Position numbers and translations under genes: made by a program. Under the pieces are notes generated by a model. The model had not been told where the DNA came from and made no database searches. It saw only the letters and a program-made list of their open reading frames with translations. A stretch of 64,000 nt of DNA from Chroococcidiopsis sp. TS-821 (GTDB lineage: Bacteria > Cyanobacteriota > Cyanobacteriia > Cyanobacteriales > Chroococcidiopsidaceae), in assembly GCF_002939305.1 (NCBI RefSeq), contig NZ_MVDI01000014.1, forward strand, positions 39,350 through 103,349, in the 5' to 3' direction. Positions 19,718 to 28,003 of this stretch are shown here, piece after piece. Each line of letters begins with the position of its first letter. Positions within the stretch are counted from its first letter, which is position 1.

Positions 19718-21178
19718 TTAGCGAGCAGCAAAGAAGCGCTTAGCTGAATGCGAACTTGCTGTTGCTGCTGGATCAATTCTGACACTTTGCAGTAAAGAAT
19801 TATAGCCTGTAGATGGCTCCCACACATACTTGTTTGCTAGCCTGATAGAGTATTCTGGACGATTACGTAATTTGCTATGCGGATCGGGTAAATTTAATAA
19901 TACTTGGTACTCGCCAGCAGCAATATTGCTAGGTAGATTACCTTCAACATTGACTACAGTCGTGACGCCAGGGAACCATCTTCTGATAGGTTCTGCCACA
20001 GGCAGAAAGTATTCTTGCCCAGTCTCGCTGTGACGCAGAACAACTTCTAGCCTGCGCGGGTTGTACGGACTAGCCCAACCATCATTCACCACAGTAAACT
20101 TCATTGAAAACGTACTGCCAGGTTTAACGGTTTTTGGCACAGTAGAATTCAACAGACGGAAGCGATATCCCAAGCGCCGCTTGATTTCTTCCATACAACC
20201 TTGCGCTTGCCACTTCTGATAAACTTGCGTCGAATCAGATTGATTGATTGACATTGCGCTCCAGTGCATATGTGCCAAATCTGCTAAAGTCCCTTTACAA
20301 TCACTGTATGCAAGCGAACTAGCTACACCCGCAGGTTCGCCGCCTTGTACTACAAATCTAGTATCAAGGTTGAGCCAGGCTTTTTCTTGCGCTACTTGGA
20401 CATGGTTAGAGTAGCTATAAGTTCCCATGTCATCTATACCAGCACGAAAAGCATCGTTGTGATGACCGGTTCTTGCTCTAAAAGAACCATTGAATGCCTC
20501 TGTAGGTGATAGTGGATTTTTGCCAAGAATTTGCTTTTTGTGCTTAGAGTATCGCAGCGCTACCATCCGCTGTTTGGGTAACACAGACAATAACTTATGC
20601 AAAATACTTTTAGCATTAGTACTTGCATTTAAAGTCCAGGAGTCAACATGATTGTTACTCGACTTATGCCATTCTCCCCAGTTACCAATAAAGCCTGCTT
20701 CCATGTAAGCAATAACGTCGTAGTTATCTTCTAACAATGGTTTTAATTGGTCTAAGTGAGAAAGGATAATACTTGCAGGTGCATCATCACCGCCACCTAA
20801 CCAATTGTAAGTAAATCGGATAATCAATTTAACTCCTGCTTTGCGCGCTGTTTGGCAGTCATTCGATATCATTTCTAAAAAAGACTGCGATATTGGTTTA
20901 TTCCGAAAGTCTGATAGCAGGTAGTACTTACGAACCAAAGATATATTATTGTTCCTGAGCTTTTGTAATTCGGAAAGCTCTAGTGGCATGATAGCTTTAT
21001 TGCCATGCGGTTCCATTGACACATAAAAGCCTCTTTCGGGGTTAGGAAAATTTTCTTCAGTGCCGATGTATGAGACTGTGGCAGTATCAAAATTGGATGC
21101 TGCATTGCATAAACTCGTGAAAGTTATGCTCATAATTGCTAACACTATGGGTAGCTTCAAAACCTTAGTCATTATCAT
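19718..21178 (-). CDS. Exported DUF4874/DUF4832 protein
   Basis: The 486-residue protein has a signal peptide (hydrophobic core about residues 9-26, ending CNAAS). The next part (ENFPNPERGFYVSMEPHG, then KLIIRFTYNWLGGGDD and YMEAGFIGNWGEWHKS) matches the DUF4874 region, and the later part (LAHMHWSAMSINQSD, then RLGYRFRLLNSTVP) matches DUF4832. The barrel-like N-terminal part, with acidic residues in NWGEWH, resembles glycoside-hydrolase-type folds, so action on the exported glycan is plausible but unproven. It lies between the flippase and the dehydratase genes, all on the minus strand. Two ATG codons lie within the first three residues. Confidence 0.82.
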   Translation of the reverse strand: MIMTKVLKLPIVLAIMSITFTSLCNAASNFDTATVSYIGTEENFPNPERGFYVSMEPHGNKAIMPLELSELQKLRNNNISLVRKYYLLSDFRNKPISQSFLEMISNDCQTARKAGVKLIIRFTYNWLGGGDDAPASIILSHLDQLKPLLEDNYDVIAYMEAGFIGNWGEWHKSSNNHVDSWTLNASTNAKSILHKLLSVLPKQRMVALRYSKHKKQILGKNPLSPTEAFNGSFRARTGHHNDAFRAGIDDMGTYSYSNHVQVAQEKAWLNLDTRFVVQGGEPAGVASSLAYSDCKGTLADLAHMHWSAMSINQSDSTQVYQKWQAQGCMEEIKRRLGYRFRLLNSTVPKTVKPGSTFSMKFTVVNDGWASPYNPRRLEVVLRHSETGQEYFLPVAEPIRRWFPGVTTVVNVEGNLPSNIAAGEYQVLLNLPDPHSKLRNRPEYSIRLANKYVWEPSTGYNSLLQSVRIDPAATASSHSAKRFFAAR

Positions 21179-21640
21179 TGCTATGGGGAAAATCTAACTT
21201 ACCGGTTATGTAATAAAGGCTCGTGTCCTTGTTGAAGATATAACTTTACACGACCTGACTACAAATTAAAGTTAGCTTTACCTTTTCTTTTGAATCCAGA
21301 GAAATTTTACTGAGAAATAGAGTTGAGTTCAGATTTTTTCATTTATCTTTCTTTAAGAAAATTTACTTAAAATTCAGTAGATTTACATGAGAGAATAAGT
21401 TAAGGTCTTGGTGATTTACTTAAATATTATTTCTACTCGCTCATTGCAAGTTAAAAGCTTGTAGTTAGCAATAGAACAAAATAGCTTAACTTAAGATACA
21501 GCAACTGAGGCTTGGGTTAGGACATTATAAAAGCTCAGAGAAGCATTGTCTTGTCAGGTTTACACTTATTTGAAAAACTCTACAAGTTTCCTTAACCGCT
21601 GTCCTCGCTAGATTTTAATCCTAACCCTTACTATAGGTCA
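21179..21640. other. AT-rich intergenic spacer
   Basis: Nothing recognisable was found. The stretch separates the dehydratase-EAL gene from the DUF4832 gene on the same strand and is long enough to hold an independent promoter for the latter. Confidence 0.4.
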
Positions 21641-23620
21641 TTATTTGAGATGCGAAACTTGATAGTGTAACTGTCCTTCTAACAATTTTTCTGCGGCATT
21701 ACCCACTAAAGGTTTTGCGAAAAAGTATCCTTGTCCGTACTTACACTTGAGCGCCTTGACACGGGCAAGCTGCTTTGTTGTTTCGACTCCGATCGCAGTC
21801 ACGTCTATGTGTAAATCGTATGCGATCGCCGTAATTGTTTGCATAATCTCCGCAGTTTCACTGTCGTCACAACTTACTAGAATGCGGTCGAGCTTTAGTC
21901 TGCTAATTTTTTTGTTTTGCAATAGTTGTGGTAGTTGTTGCAGCAAGCTTAAGAACGAATAACCTACACCAATATTATCAATTTGCACTTGCACGCCTAA
22001 AGCCGTTAACTGTTGTATCAGCGTCGAGGTATAATCATCATCTTTAACGATCGCATCTTCAGCAATTTCTAACCTTAAACTACCTGCTGCCAAACGAACA
22101 TCTGCTAAAATCTGGGCAATTCGTTCGCTTAAGTTAGGCTGAAAAAATTGCTGACGCGAAAGATTAACGCTCATTCCCAAGCGCATATGCGGAAATTGCC
22201 GTTGCCAAGTTTGAAGTTGTTGACATGCTTGACGCAATACCCACCAACCAATAGGCACGATTAAGCCTGTGTTTTCAGCAGTATTCATAAATTTATCAGG
22301 AGCAATCAAACCATGTTGTGGATGCTGCCAGCGCAGTAAAGCTTCAAAGCTTGTAATTTCATTCGTTTCCAAGTTGACAATCGGTTGATAGTAAATCTGC
22401 AACTCGCGTTGCATCAATGCCCGTTTTAAGTCTTTTTCGAGTTGAGTTGATTCAGAGGTAACTGGCGTCAGATTTTGTTGACAATGAGGAAGAGGGCGAT
22501 CGCTTACATCCTGAGCTACCTTACTACCGCCTGGCTTGTACTCAGTCACCAACTGCTGTAGAAGAGAAATAATTGCCTCATTATCATTCAAATCGGCAGC
22601 TTTGCAAAGCGCTGCAACCATTGACTCTAAATTCTCAGGAATGATGCCACTCGCGTTGCGCACCGAGAGAATTTTTTCATGTTGTGTTGGTTCGTAACGT
22701 TCGCCAGGAACAAATAATTCTTCGTATAGTTTTTCGCCTGGTCGTAGCCCTGTGTATACAATATCGATATCCTTGCCGACTTCATAACCTGAAAGGCGAA
22801 TTAAATCTTTTGCTAAATCGACAATTTTGACAGGTTCTCCCATATTGAGCATGAACACTTCACCACCATCACCGATCACCGCAGCTTGCAACACAAGTTG
22901 TACAGCTTCTGGAATTGTCATAAAATAACGACAAATATCCGGATGCGTAATCGTAATCGGACCTCCTGCGGCAATTTGTCGCTTAAATGTCGGAACGACA
23001 CTGCCTCTACTGCCTAGAACATTACCAAACCGTACAACCACAAAAGGTCTTTTGCTGACTTGCGCAGCTTGAAGAACCAACATCTCTGCGGCTCTTTTAC
23101 TAGCACCCATAACACTTGTAGGATTTACAGCTTTGTCGGTAGAGATCATGACAAAGTGTTTGACGTTGTAACGCAGCGCCAAGTCGAGCAAATTCTTTGT
23201 GCCAACAACGTTATTTGTAATTGCTTCGGGGGAATTAGCTTCCATTAAAGGCACGTGTTTGTGTGCAGCGGCGTGGAAAACAATATCTGGTCTAAATTGC
23301 TCAAAAGCATAATCTAAACGCGCAGCGAAGCGAATATCCGCGATGAGTGTCGTTAGCCGAGGGACGACATTAGCAGCACAACCACGCCAACTTTCTAAGG
23401 TTTGTTGCAGTTCTTGCTGAATATTGAATACAGAGTTTTCGCCATGTCCGACAAGCAAGATTTCGGCTGGATTGCACTGAAGAACTTGACGACAAATTTC
23501 GCTACCAATTGAGCCGCCAGCACCTGTAATCAACACTCGTTTACCATTAAGGAAACGCGATACTGCTTCTACATTTGTTTTAATTGGTTCGCGTCGTAGT
23601 AAATCTTCAATCTTAGACAT
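21641..23620 (-). CDS. Nucleotide-sugar 4,6-dehydratase (catalytic half) fused to an EAL domain
   Basis: This 659-residue protein joins two domains. Residues about 20-350 form the SDR domain of the CapD/WbpM/PglF family: NAD loop ITGAGGSIGSE (about 31-41), AAAHKHVPLME, STDKAVNP (160-167), and MGASKR, where Met replaces Tyr as in PglF. RPGEKLYEELF follows. Residues about 395-645 form an EAL domain with FEALLRW (425-431), VNLSRQQF, LEIAED, LKLDR and GQGYFFAKPL. The usual DDFGTG loop reads DNIGVG and EGVET reads IGVET, so phosphodiesterase activity is uncertain. The membrane and nucleotide-binding N-terminal half of a normal CapD is absent here and is encoded just upstream. The ATG at 23620 overlaps that gene by eight bases. 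An upstream in-frame start at 23662 is unlikely. Confidence 0.88.
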   Translation of the reverse strand: MSKIEDLLRREPIKTNVEAVSRFLNGKRVLITGAGGSIGSEICRQVLQCNPAEILLVGHGENSVFNIQQELQQTLESWRGCAANVVPRLTTLIADIRFAARLDYAFEQFRPDIVFHAAAHKHVPLMEANSPEAITNNVVGTKNLLDLALRYNVKHFVMISTDKAVNPTSVMGASKRAAEMLVLQAAQVSKRPFVVVRFGNVLGSRGSVVPTFKRQIAAGGPITITHPDICRYFMTIPEAVQLVLQAAVIGDGGEVFMLNMGEPVKIVDLAKDLIRLSGYEVGKDIDIVYTGLRPGEKLYEELFVPGERYEPTQHEKILSVRNASGIIPENLESMVAALCKAADLNDNEAIISLLQQLVTEYKPGGSKVAQDVSDRPLPHCQQNLTPVTSESTQLEKDLKRALMQRELQIYYQPIVNLETNEITSFEALLRWQHPQHGLIAPDKFMNTAENTGLIVPIGWWVLRQACQQLQTWQRQFPHMRLGMSVNLSRQQFFQPNLSERIAQILADVRLAAGSLRLEIAEDAIVKDDDYTSTLIQQLTALGVQVQIDNIGVGYSFLSLLQQLPQLLQNKKISRLKLDRILVSCDDSETAEIMQTITAIAYDLHIDVTAIGVETTKQLARVKALKCKYGQGYFFAKPLVGNAAEKLLEGQLHYQVSHLK

Positions 23621-24425
23621 CGCGAATACTGGCAGCACGAGCATGACCGCTGAGAATCTCATGAATACTAGGTAATGTACTTGTTGCTACACCCAGTGAC
23701 TGGCAGCGATCGACAATTTCTCGAATCACTTTACCAGAAACTGTAGGCATCGCAATAATCACGCGCTCGATGTTAAAAGCACGAATGACTTCAGGAATGC
23801 TACGGCGATCGCCAAGTACCCGAATTCCTCGAATACGTAAGCCTAGCTTGGTTGGGTCGTCATCAATAAAACCAACTGCATAAAGACCGAGTTTAGGATT
23901 GTGCTGAATTGTTTGCACAAGTGATACGCCTGCATGTCCTGCACCGACGATCAAAGCGCGTTCGTATTGGTGATTTGTGCGCGGAAGTTGACACGCGCGT
24001 TCGAGCGCTCGTACGCTAAACCGCACTCCACCCACTAATATGAGGCTGAGCATTCCGTCAAGCAACGGTAGCGATCGCGGTAAGTCACCAATCAAATCAG
24101 TGGTGTAATACAGCACATAGAATAACCATGATTGTACGACTACAACCGCAGCCATCGAAGCCACCACTTGAATCAATTCGTCAATACTGGCATAACGCCA
24201 ACACCTACGATAAAAACCAAATTGATACAACAGTAATATCTTTACAGCTAAAAAGACTGCTGTTACAATAAGAACATCGGTTCCGTAAACTCTAAATACA
24301 AATAGTTTGTCAAGACGCAAAGCTAGTGCTAGTGCAGGTGTCAGCAGAAAAATTACCGCATCAGCAACAAAAAAGTGGCGGTTACGTAAGCGCAACCAAA
24401 CCTTTGATAGTGTATCTATCATCAC
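23613..24425 (-). CDS. Membrane and nucleotide-binding half of a split CapD/WbpM-type dehydratase
   Basis: The 270-residue protein has four hydrophobic segments in the first 135 residues and then a Rossmann-like domain (ALIVGAGHAGVSLVQTI, GFIDDDPTKLGLRIRGIRVLG) ending IRDV. This is the exact N-terminal portion of full-length WbpM/CapD/PglF proteins, which continue with an IEDLL motif in the same chain. Here the stop follows IRDV, and KIEDLLRREPI begins in another frame in the next ORF. It may anchor the soluble catalytic partner at the membrane. Overlapping stop and start (ATGTCTAA) indicate coupled translation. A sequencing error or a genuine frameshift are both possible. Confidence 0.85.
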   Translation of the reverse strand: MMIDTLSKVWLRLRNRHFFVADAVIFLLTPALALALRLDKLFVFRVYGTDVLIVTAVFLAVKILLLYQFGFYRRCWRYASIDELIQVVASMAAVVVVQSWLFYVLYYTTDLIGDLPRSLPLLDGMLSLILVGGVRFSVRALERACQLPRTNHQYERALIVGAGHAGVSLVQTIQHNPKLGLYAVGFIDDDPTKLGLRIRGIRVLGDRRSIPEVIRAFNIERVIIAMPTVSGKVIREIVDRCQSLGVATSTLPSIHEILSGHARAASIRDV

Positions 24426-25096
24426 TTGACAATCCTGGCAAATTTTAAATACAACATTCCTTTCCTCTATCTGGATTGAGGCAGGAGCTTTATAGAATTT
24501 TGCTTATTATTAGTTCATTGAAACTGACAGACTGCGAATCATCGGTCAAAGTTCCAATGTGATTTGCAACAAATAAAAATTGGTAGACTAATAGTTTAAT
24601 TAAATAGATTTACTCTTCATTTTATTAGTCATAACGCACAGTCAAATAGTCTGGATTCTTAGCTTTACAATAAGTAACTTCAACCTCACTGGAAGGTGAC
24701 AATTCTGATGTATCCACAGAGTTAATTTCTGTAAACAGAAAATTTAATTGTCTTTACAGATTACCACTAATTGAGGTTAATTTTTACCAATTTTTAATTA
24801 AAGCTTGTGTAAAGTTTTTAGTTTTGTTTGTGAAGTTTGCCTGTAGAATGAAAGCAAATACTATAAAGCCAATATTTAAAATACTACCTTTGGGTAGATA
24901 CAAACTAGGATTTATTTACAATTATCCTACTTGCCTATTTGTGCTGTGGTAGCAGTTGAGAGCTATATCTAGCAGGCGTCAGAGGTCAGAGGTTAGGGTT
25001 TGGGCTAGACTCCCTTTAGGAAAATGACTACTAGCTGCTATCATGTCCTACATCCATCGACTAGGGCTATAAATACAATTGCAAACTCATTCGCAA
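24426..25096. other. Long AT-rich intergenic region
   Basis: No gene is supported. It contains a short purine-rich direct repeat (CAGAGGTCAGAGGTTAGGG, 24979-24997 region). A plus-strand frame at 25024-25302 has no domain and overlaps the terminator and small gene on the other strand, so it was not called. The region probably carries the promoter of the polysaccharide genes to the left. Confidence 0.45.
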
Positions 25097-25125
25097 CAAA
25101 AAACAAAGTCCACGGTAGTGGACTT
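25097..25125 (-). terminator. Rho-independent terminator of the flavoprotein operon
   Basis: On the minus strand AAGTCCAC-TACC-GTGGACTT forms a perfect 8-bp stem with a 4-base loop, directly followed by TGTTTTTTGTTG. It lies about 75 bases after the stop of the small membrane ORF (25201) and would end transcription coming from 26695. Confidence 0.8.
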
Positions 25126-25200
25126 CTTAGCAATCAACTTTTTATCGTCTCCCTCAATTTAGGAAAGAGACTAGGAAAAACGCAATCGCGCATATCGAGC

Positions 25201-25326
25201 TTATTGGTTAGTAGGTTCAACCCAACCAGAATCAATACTAGGTTCTACCGGACGTCTTTGGACATAACCGAACAAAGCAGATGTCAAAACCAAGACAACT
25301 GAGACAAAAGCGACAACTTCGAGCAT
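25201..25326 (-). CDS. Small single-helix membrane protein (41 residues)
   Basis: The ORF encodes MLEVVAFVSVVLVLTSALFG, a hydrophobic helix, then a basic YVQRR and a Pro/Glu-rich tail ending EPTNQ. An in-frame ATG 15 bases earlier (25341) adds MRFHI, and a GGAGGT lies about 16 bases before that codon, so the longer 46-residue form is possible. It begins within about 40 bases of the stop of the flavoprotein gene on the same strand and is followed by a terminator, which supports a real translated gene in the operon. Size and topology recall small photosystem or NDH subunits, but I recognise none of them. Confidence 0.55.
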   Translation of the reverse strand: MLEVVAFVSVVLVLTSALFGYVQRRPVEPSIDSGWVEPTNQ

Positions 25327-25363
25327 AATGTGGAACCGCATAATTCGTGAGTTATGACCTCCA

Positions 25364-26695
25364 TCAAACAAGATTAAAGTGTTCCATGTGAATATATTTA
25401 GCAGGAACTCCTAAGTCGTGTAAGGCTTTTTCGACTTCATCTAAAAAGCGGGGAGAACCGCACAGAAAATAACGCCAGCCTTCGCGATTGTGCGGGATGT
25501 GTCGTGCTAGTAGTTCTTTATCAACATATCCTGATTCTCCAGGCCAATCATCTGGAGGGTTTTTAATCACGTGCGTTACCGTAAGACTATCTAATCGCTT
25601 GTTGAGATACTCTAGGTCTTCGCGAAAAGCAACATCTTCCCAAGAACCGTTAGCATAAATCAAACGAATTGGTCGATGATCGCCGCGTTCCGCCAGCGTT
25701 ACCAGAATGCTGATCATCGGAGTGACGCCGACACCGTTCGCAATGAGTACTAGCCCACTGCAATCAAAGCGATCGGGAGTAAAAGCTCCGTGAGGACCGT
25801 CAAGAAAAGCTTTTGTCCCTGGCTGGACGTCTTTAATCGTGTTAGTAAAGTCACCAACGGCTTTGATTGTCAGCGCGACTTGATCGGGGCGATCGCCGTT
25901 AGAAGAAAATGAAAACGGATGCTCTTGAATGCGATAAGGAGAGCGATCGAGCGTTAACCAAGCAAATTGACCTGGTAAAAAACGAATACCTTCATGACCT
26001 TGCGGACGGAGGACTAATGTATAAGTATCACCCCGCTGTGGTACTACTGCTTCAACTCGATACGGCTTTTGCGTCATTAACCACGGCTTGATCAGACGAA
26101 CATAAATTAACGAACCAAACGCAAGTAGTGCTAAAAGTATCCACAACAGAGCTTTCCAAGGCAGTGCGAGGTAATAATTAACACCAAACGCGTGAGCTAA
26201 GCCTAATGCTACTGCCAGTACAGCTAAAATTCCGTGACTAGTGCGCCACATTTCGTAGTTCAGCTTTAGCTTCTGTCGCCATAACGAGGTGACAACCAGC
26301 AAAATCAATGCTATTGTCGAAATTACCGCGAATCTTGCCCGCCACGGTGCCTCAAAAAAGTTGAGTAGCTGTAGATATTGCGCATCGCGAAAGAATAGAA
26401 TAATCGGGTGCGCTAAAATCAACGCAAATGCCACCTGGGTGATATAGCGATGGTATTGCAGCACAATATCAATACCGTAAGGAGCTGCGATCGCATCAAA
26501 CCGCGCGGTCAATGCAAACTGCAACATCATCATTGCTAAGCCCACATAACCCAAGGCAGCAGAAAATTCGATCCAAAATCCTCTTCCTCCTGGTGCTGGG
26601 TGAATCAAAAGAATCAACAAGGGAGAAAGCGTAACTACAAGATATAAAACTACCCAAAAGGTTCCGGCAACCCAGGGATTTTTCATTTGAAACAT
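25364..26695 (-). CDS. Ferric-reductase-like transmembrane flavoprotein
   Basis: The 443-residue protein has about six hydrophobic segments in the first 210 residues, with paired histidines (MLQFALTARF, QYHRYITQVAFALILAHP, TSHGILAVLAVALGLAHAFG) fitting two b-type hemes. The C-terminal half is an FNR-like FAD/NAD(P)H module: GQFAWLTLDRSPYRIQEHPFSFSSN for FAD binding, ANGVGVTPMISIL for the nicotinamide site, and LCGSPRFLDEVEKAL near the end. This is the architecture of ferric reductases and NADPH-oxidase-like proteins; the electron acceptor is unknown. It appears to form a two-gene operon with the small membrane protein. Confidence 0.88.
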   Translation of the reverse strand: MFQMKNPWVAGTFWVVLYLVVTLSPLLILLIHPAPGGRGFWIEFSAALGYVGLAMMMLQFALTARFDAIAAPYGIDIVLQYHRYITQVAFALILAHPIILFFRDAQYLQLLNFFEAPWRARFAVISTIALILLVVTSLWRQKLKLNYEMWRTSHGILAVLAVALGLAHAFGVNYYLALPWKALLWILLALLAFGSLIYVRLIKPWLMTQKPYRVEAVVPQRGDTYTLVLRPQGHEGIRFLPGQFAWLTLDRSPYRIQEHPFSFSSNGDRPDQVALTIKAVGDFTNTIKDVQPGTKAFLDGPHGAFTPDRFDCSGLVLIANGVGVTPMISILVTLAERGDHRPIRLIYANGSWEDVAFREDLEYLNKRLDSLTVTHVIKNPPDDWPGESGYVDKELLARHIPHNREGWRYFLCGSPRFLDEVEKALHDLGVPAKYIHMEHFNLV

Positions 26696-26735
26696 CTTTC
26701 TCTTTCCACTTCAATTGAGATTGACGTTAAACTAT

Positions 26736-27086
26736 TTACAAGCCTAATGTTCCTAGTAAACTAAACAGTATCGAATTAACAATGCTCAGTGCGATTGTAC
26801 CAATCAGTGCGCTCCAAATTCCCCACCGCAAGCGAAATCCATGAACTAACAGCGCTGCTAATCCAAAAATAATTGCATTAATGACAATGCTAAATAAGCC
26901 CAGAGTTAATAGAGTAATAGGAAAAGCAAAAAAAGCAATAATTGGGCGAACAAATGCATTAAGAATTCCAAAAACGGCAGCTGATAGTGCGGCTTTCCCA
27001 AAGCTGTCAATTTCTACACCGATGGGTAGTTTAGAAATAATTAAGAAACTGATTGTGGTAACAATCCAAGTAATGATAATACCCAT
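26736..27086 (-). CDS. Phage-holin-IV-like small membrane protein
   Basis: The 116-residue protein has four closely packed hydrophobic segments. FGILNAFVRPIIAFFAFPITLLTLGLFSIVINAIIFGLAALL is the signature of the widespread bacterial family named after a mycobacterial holin (PF04020-like), whose members are chromosomal and not known to be lytic. A GTG at 27095 adds three residues, but GGAG lies eight bases before the ATG at 27086, which decides for the ATG. It is about 40 bases upstream of the flavoprotein gene on the same strand, so the two may be cotranscribed. Confidence 0.82.
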   Translation of the reverse strand: MGIIITWIVTTISFLIISKLPIGVEIDSFGKAALSAAVFGILNAFVRPIIAFFAFPITLLTLGLFSIVINAIIFGLAALLVHGFRLRWGIWSALIGTIALSIVNSILFSLLGTLGL

Positions 27087-27231
27087 CGCAAACACTCCAA
27101 TCTGCTAAATTTCAACTAAAATAGTGAAACACATAACACCACTTTATCTAGTATTTGCAGACAATGTGGCAAAAAAGTGACACGTTGGAGGAAATGTTCG
27201 CTAAAGGGCGATCGCGTAGTACAATCGCATC

Positions 27232-27473
27232 TTACTCTTCGCGGCGAGTAACAACATAAATACCATTAGATGCGATCGCGATATTGCCACTATTCCCCAC
27301 CTCTTTGGCAAAGACATTAATGCCAAATCCTGAAACCATTCTGAGCTATTGCACGAGCGATTCATGACACTCAGGGGTGCTGGCTGCTACAAATAGATAG
27401 AAATACTGAAACCTAAAAGCACAATCCATCCAAGCAAGAATAGTCTCCGTGTTTGGTACGCTAGCTTTTTCAT
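27232..27473 (-). pseudogene. Remnant of a sorbosone-dehydrogenase-like gene (N-terminal part)
   Basis: A short frame starting at 27473 gives a signal-anchor-like MKKLAYQTRRLFLLGWIVLL and soon stops. In another frame, 27232-27339 encodes GFGINVFAKEVGNSGNIAIA and SNGIYVVTRREE, which resembles the first blade of PQQ/sorbosone-dehydrogenase-like beta propellers (PGF-x-ISVYA, ...MAISPSG-LFVGTR). The order and strand agree with a decayed gene. The identification rests on short matches made by eye. Confidence 0.35.
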
Positions 27474-28003
27474 AAAAACCTTGACAAACTGGTATGTACG
27501 GAAAAATACACTAAACTGCTCGAGCTCAACTGACGGCATAATTGATAACGAAATATACTACCATCTTTCAGGCACTGGATTTTAGGCTCAAATTAGAGCA
27601 TTGTTGTGGCGATCGCATCCGTCTGTTGGAGTACGCATCAATAATCCACAAGTATGTATTATGTATGCCTGACAACAAAACGAGAGCTTTCTCATACACC
27701 GATCGCTAGGTCAAAGACTCGAAGAGAATCGCTAAGAGAAAACTTTGATAGCGAACATTGTAGCGAATACCAAGAAAAATACCATTTCACGAAATCAGAA
27801 CCACAATTAATTTCTCCTTTGTACCGCACTGGCTCCTGAAGCTACTTATGCAGTAACTTCAAAGTCAATTGGTTAAAGCAAGAAAGAAAGCCGTGAGTAA
27901 TTTCCGTCTTTTGCTAGAAGTGCTAGTATAGCAAGCTGTCATACAAAAATTAGCATTACAAGTAAACGCTAGCTGATACGCTTTAGCTTCATAGAATATA
28001 AAA
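27340..28003. other. Intergenic region without an intact gene
   Basis: Apart from the decayed start noted at 27340-27473, nothing is supported. The 61-codon plus-strand frame at 27654-27839 shows no domain. It likely includes the promoter of the EamA transporter gene. Confidence 0.4.

Noticed and set aside
24979..24997. Possible CRISPR or direct-repeat array from CAGAGGTCAGAGG units
   Set aside because: Only two short units without spacers of regular length.
25024..25302. A 92-codon plus-strand frame between the polysaccharide locus and the flavoprotein operon
   Set aside because: It has no domain, and it runs over a clear terminator and a small operon gene on the other strand.
27654..27839. 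A 61-codon plus-strand frame
   Set aside because: No motif and no ribosome binding site; surrounded by decayed sequence.
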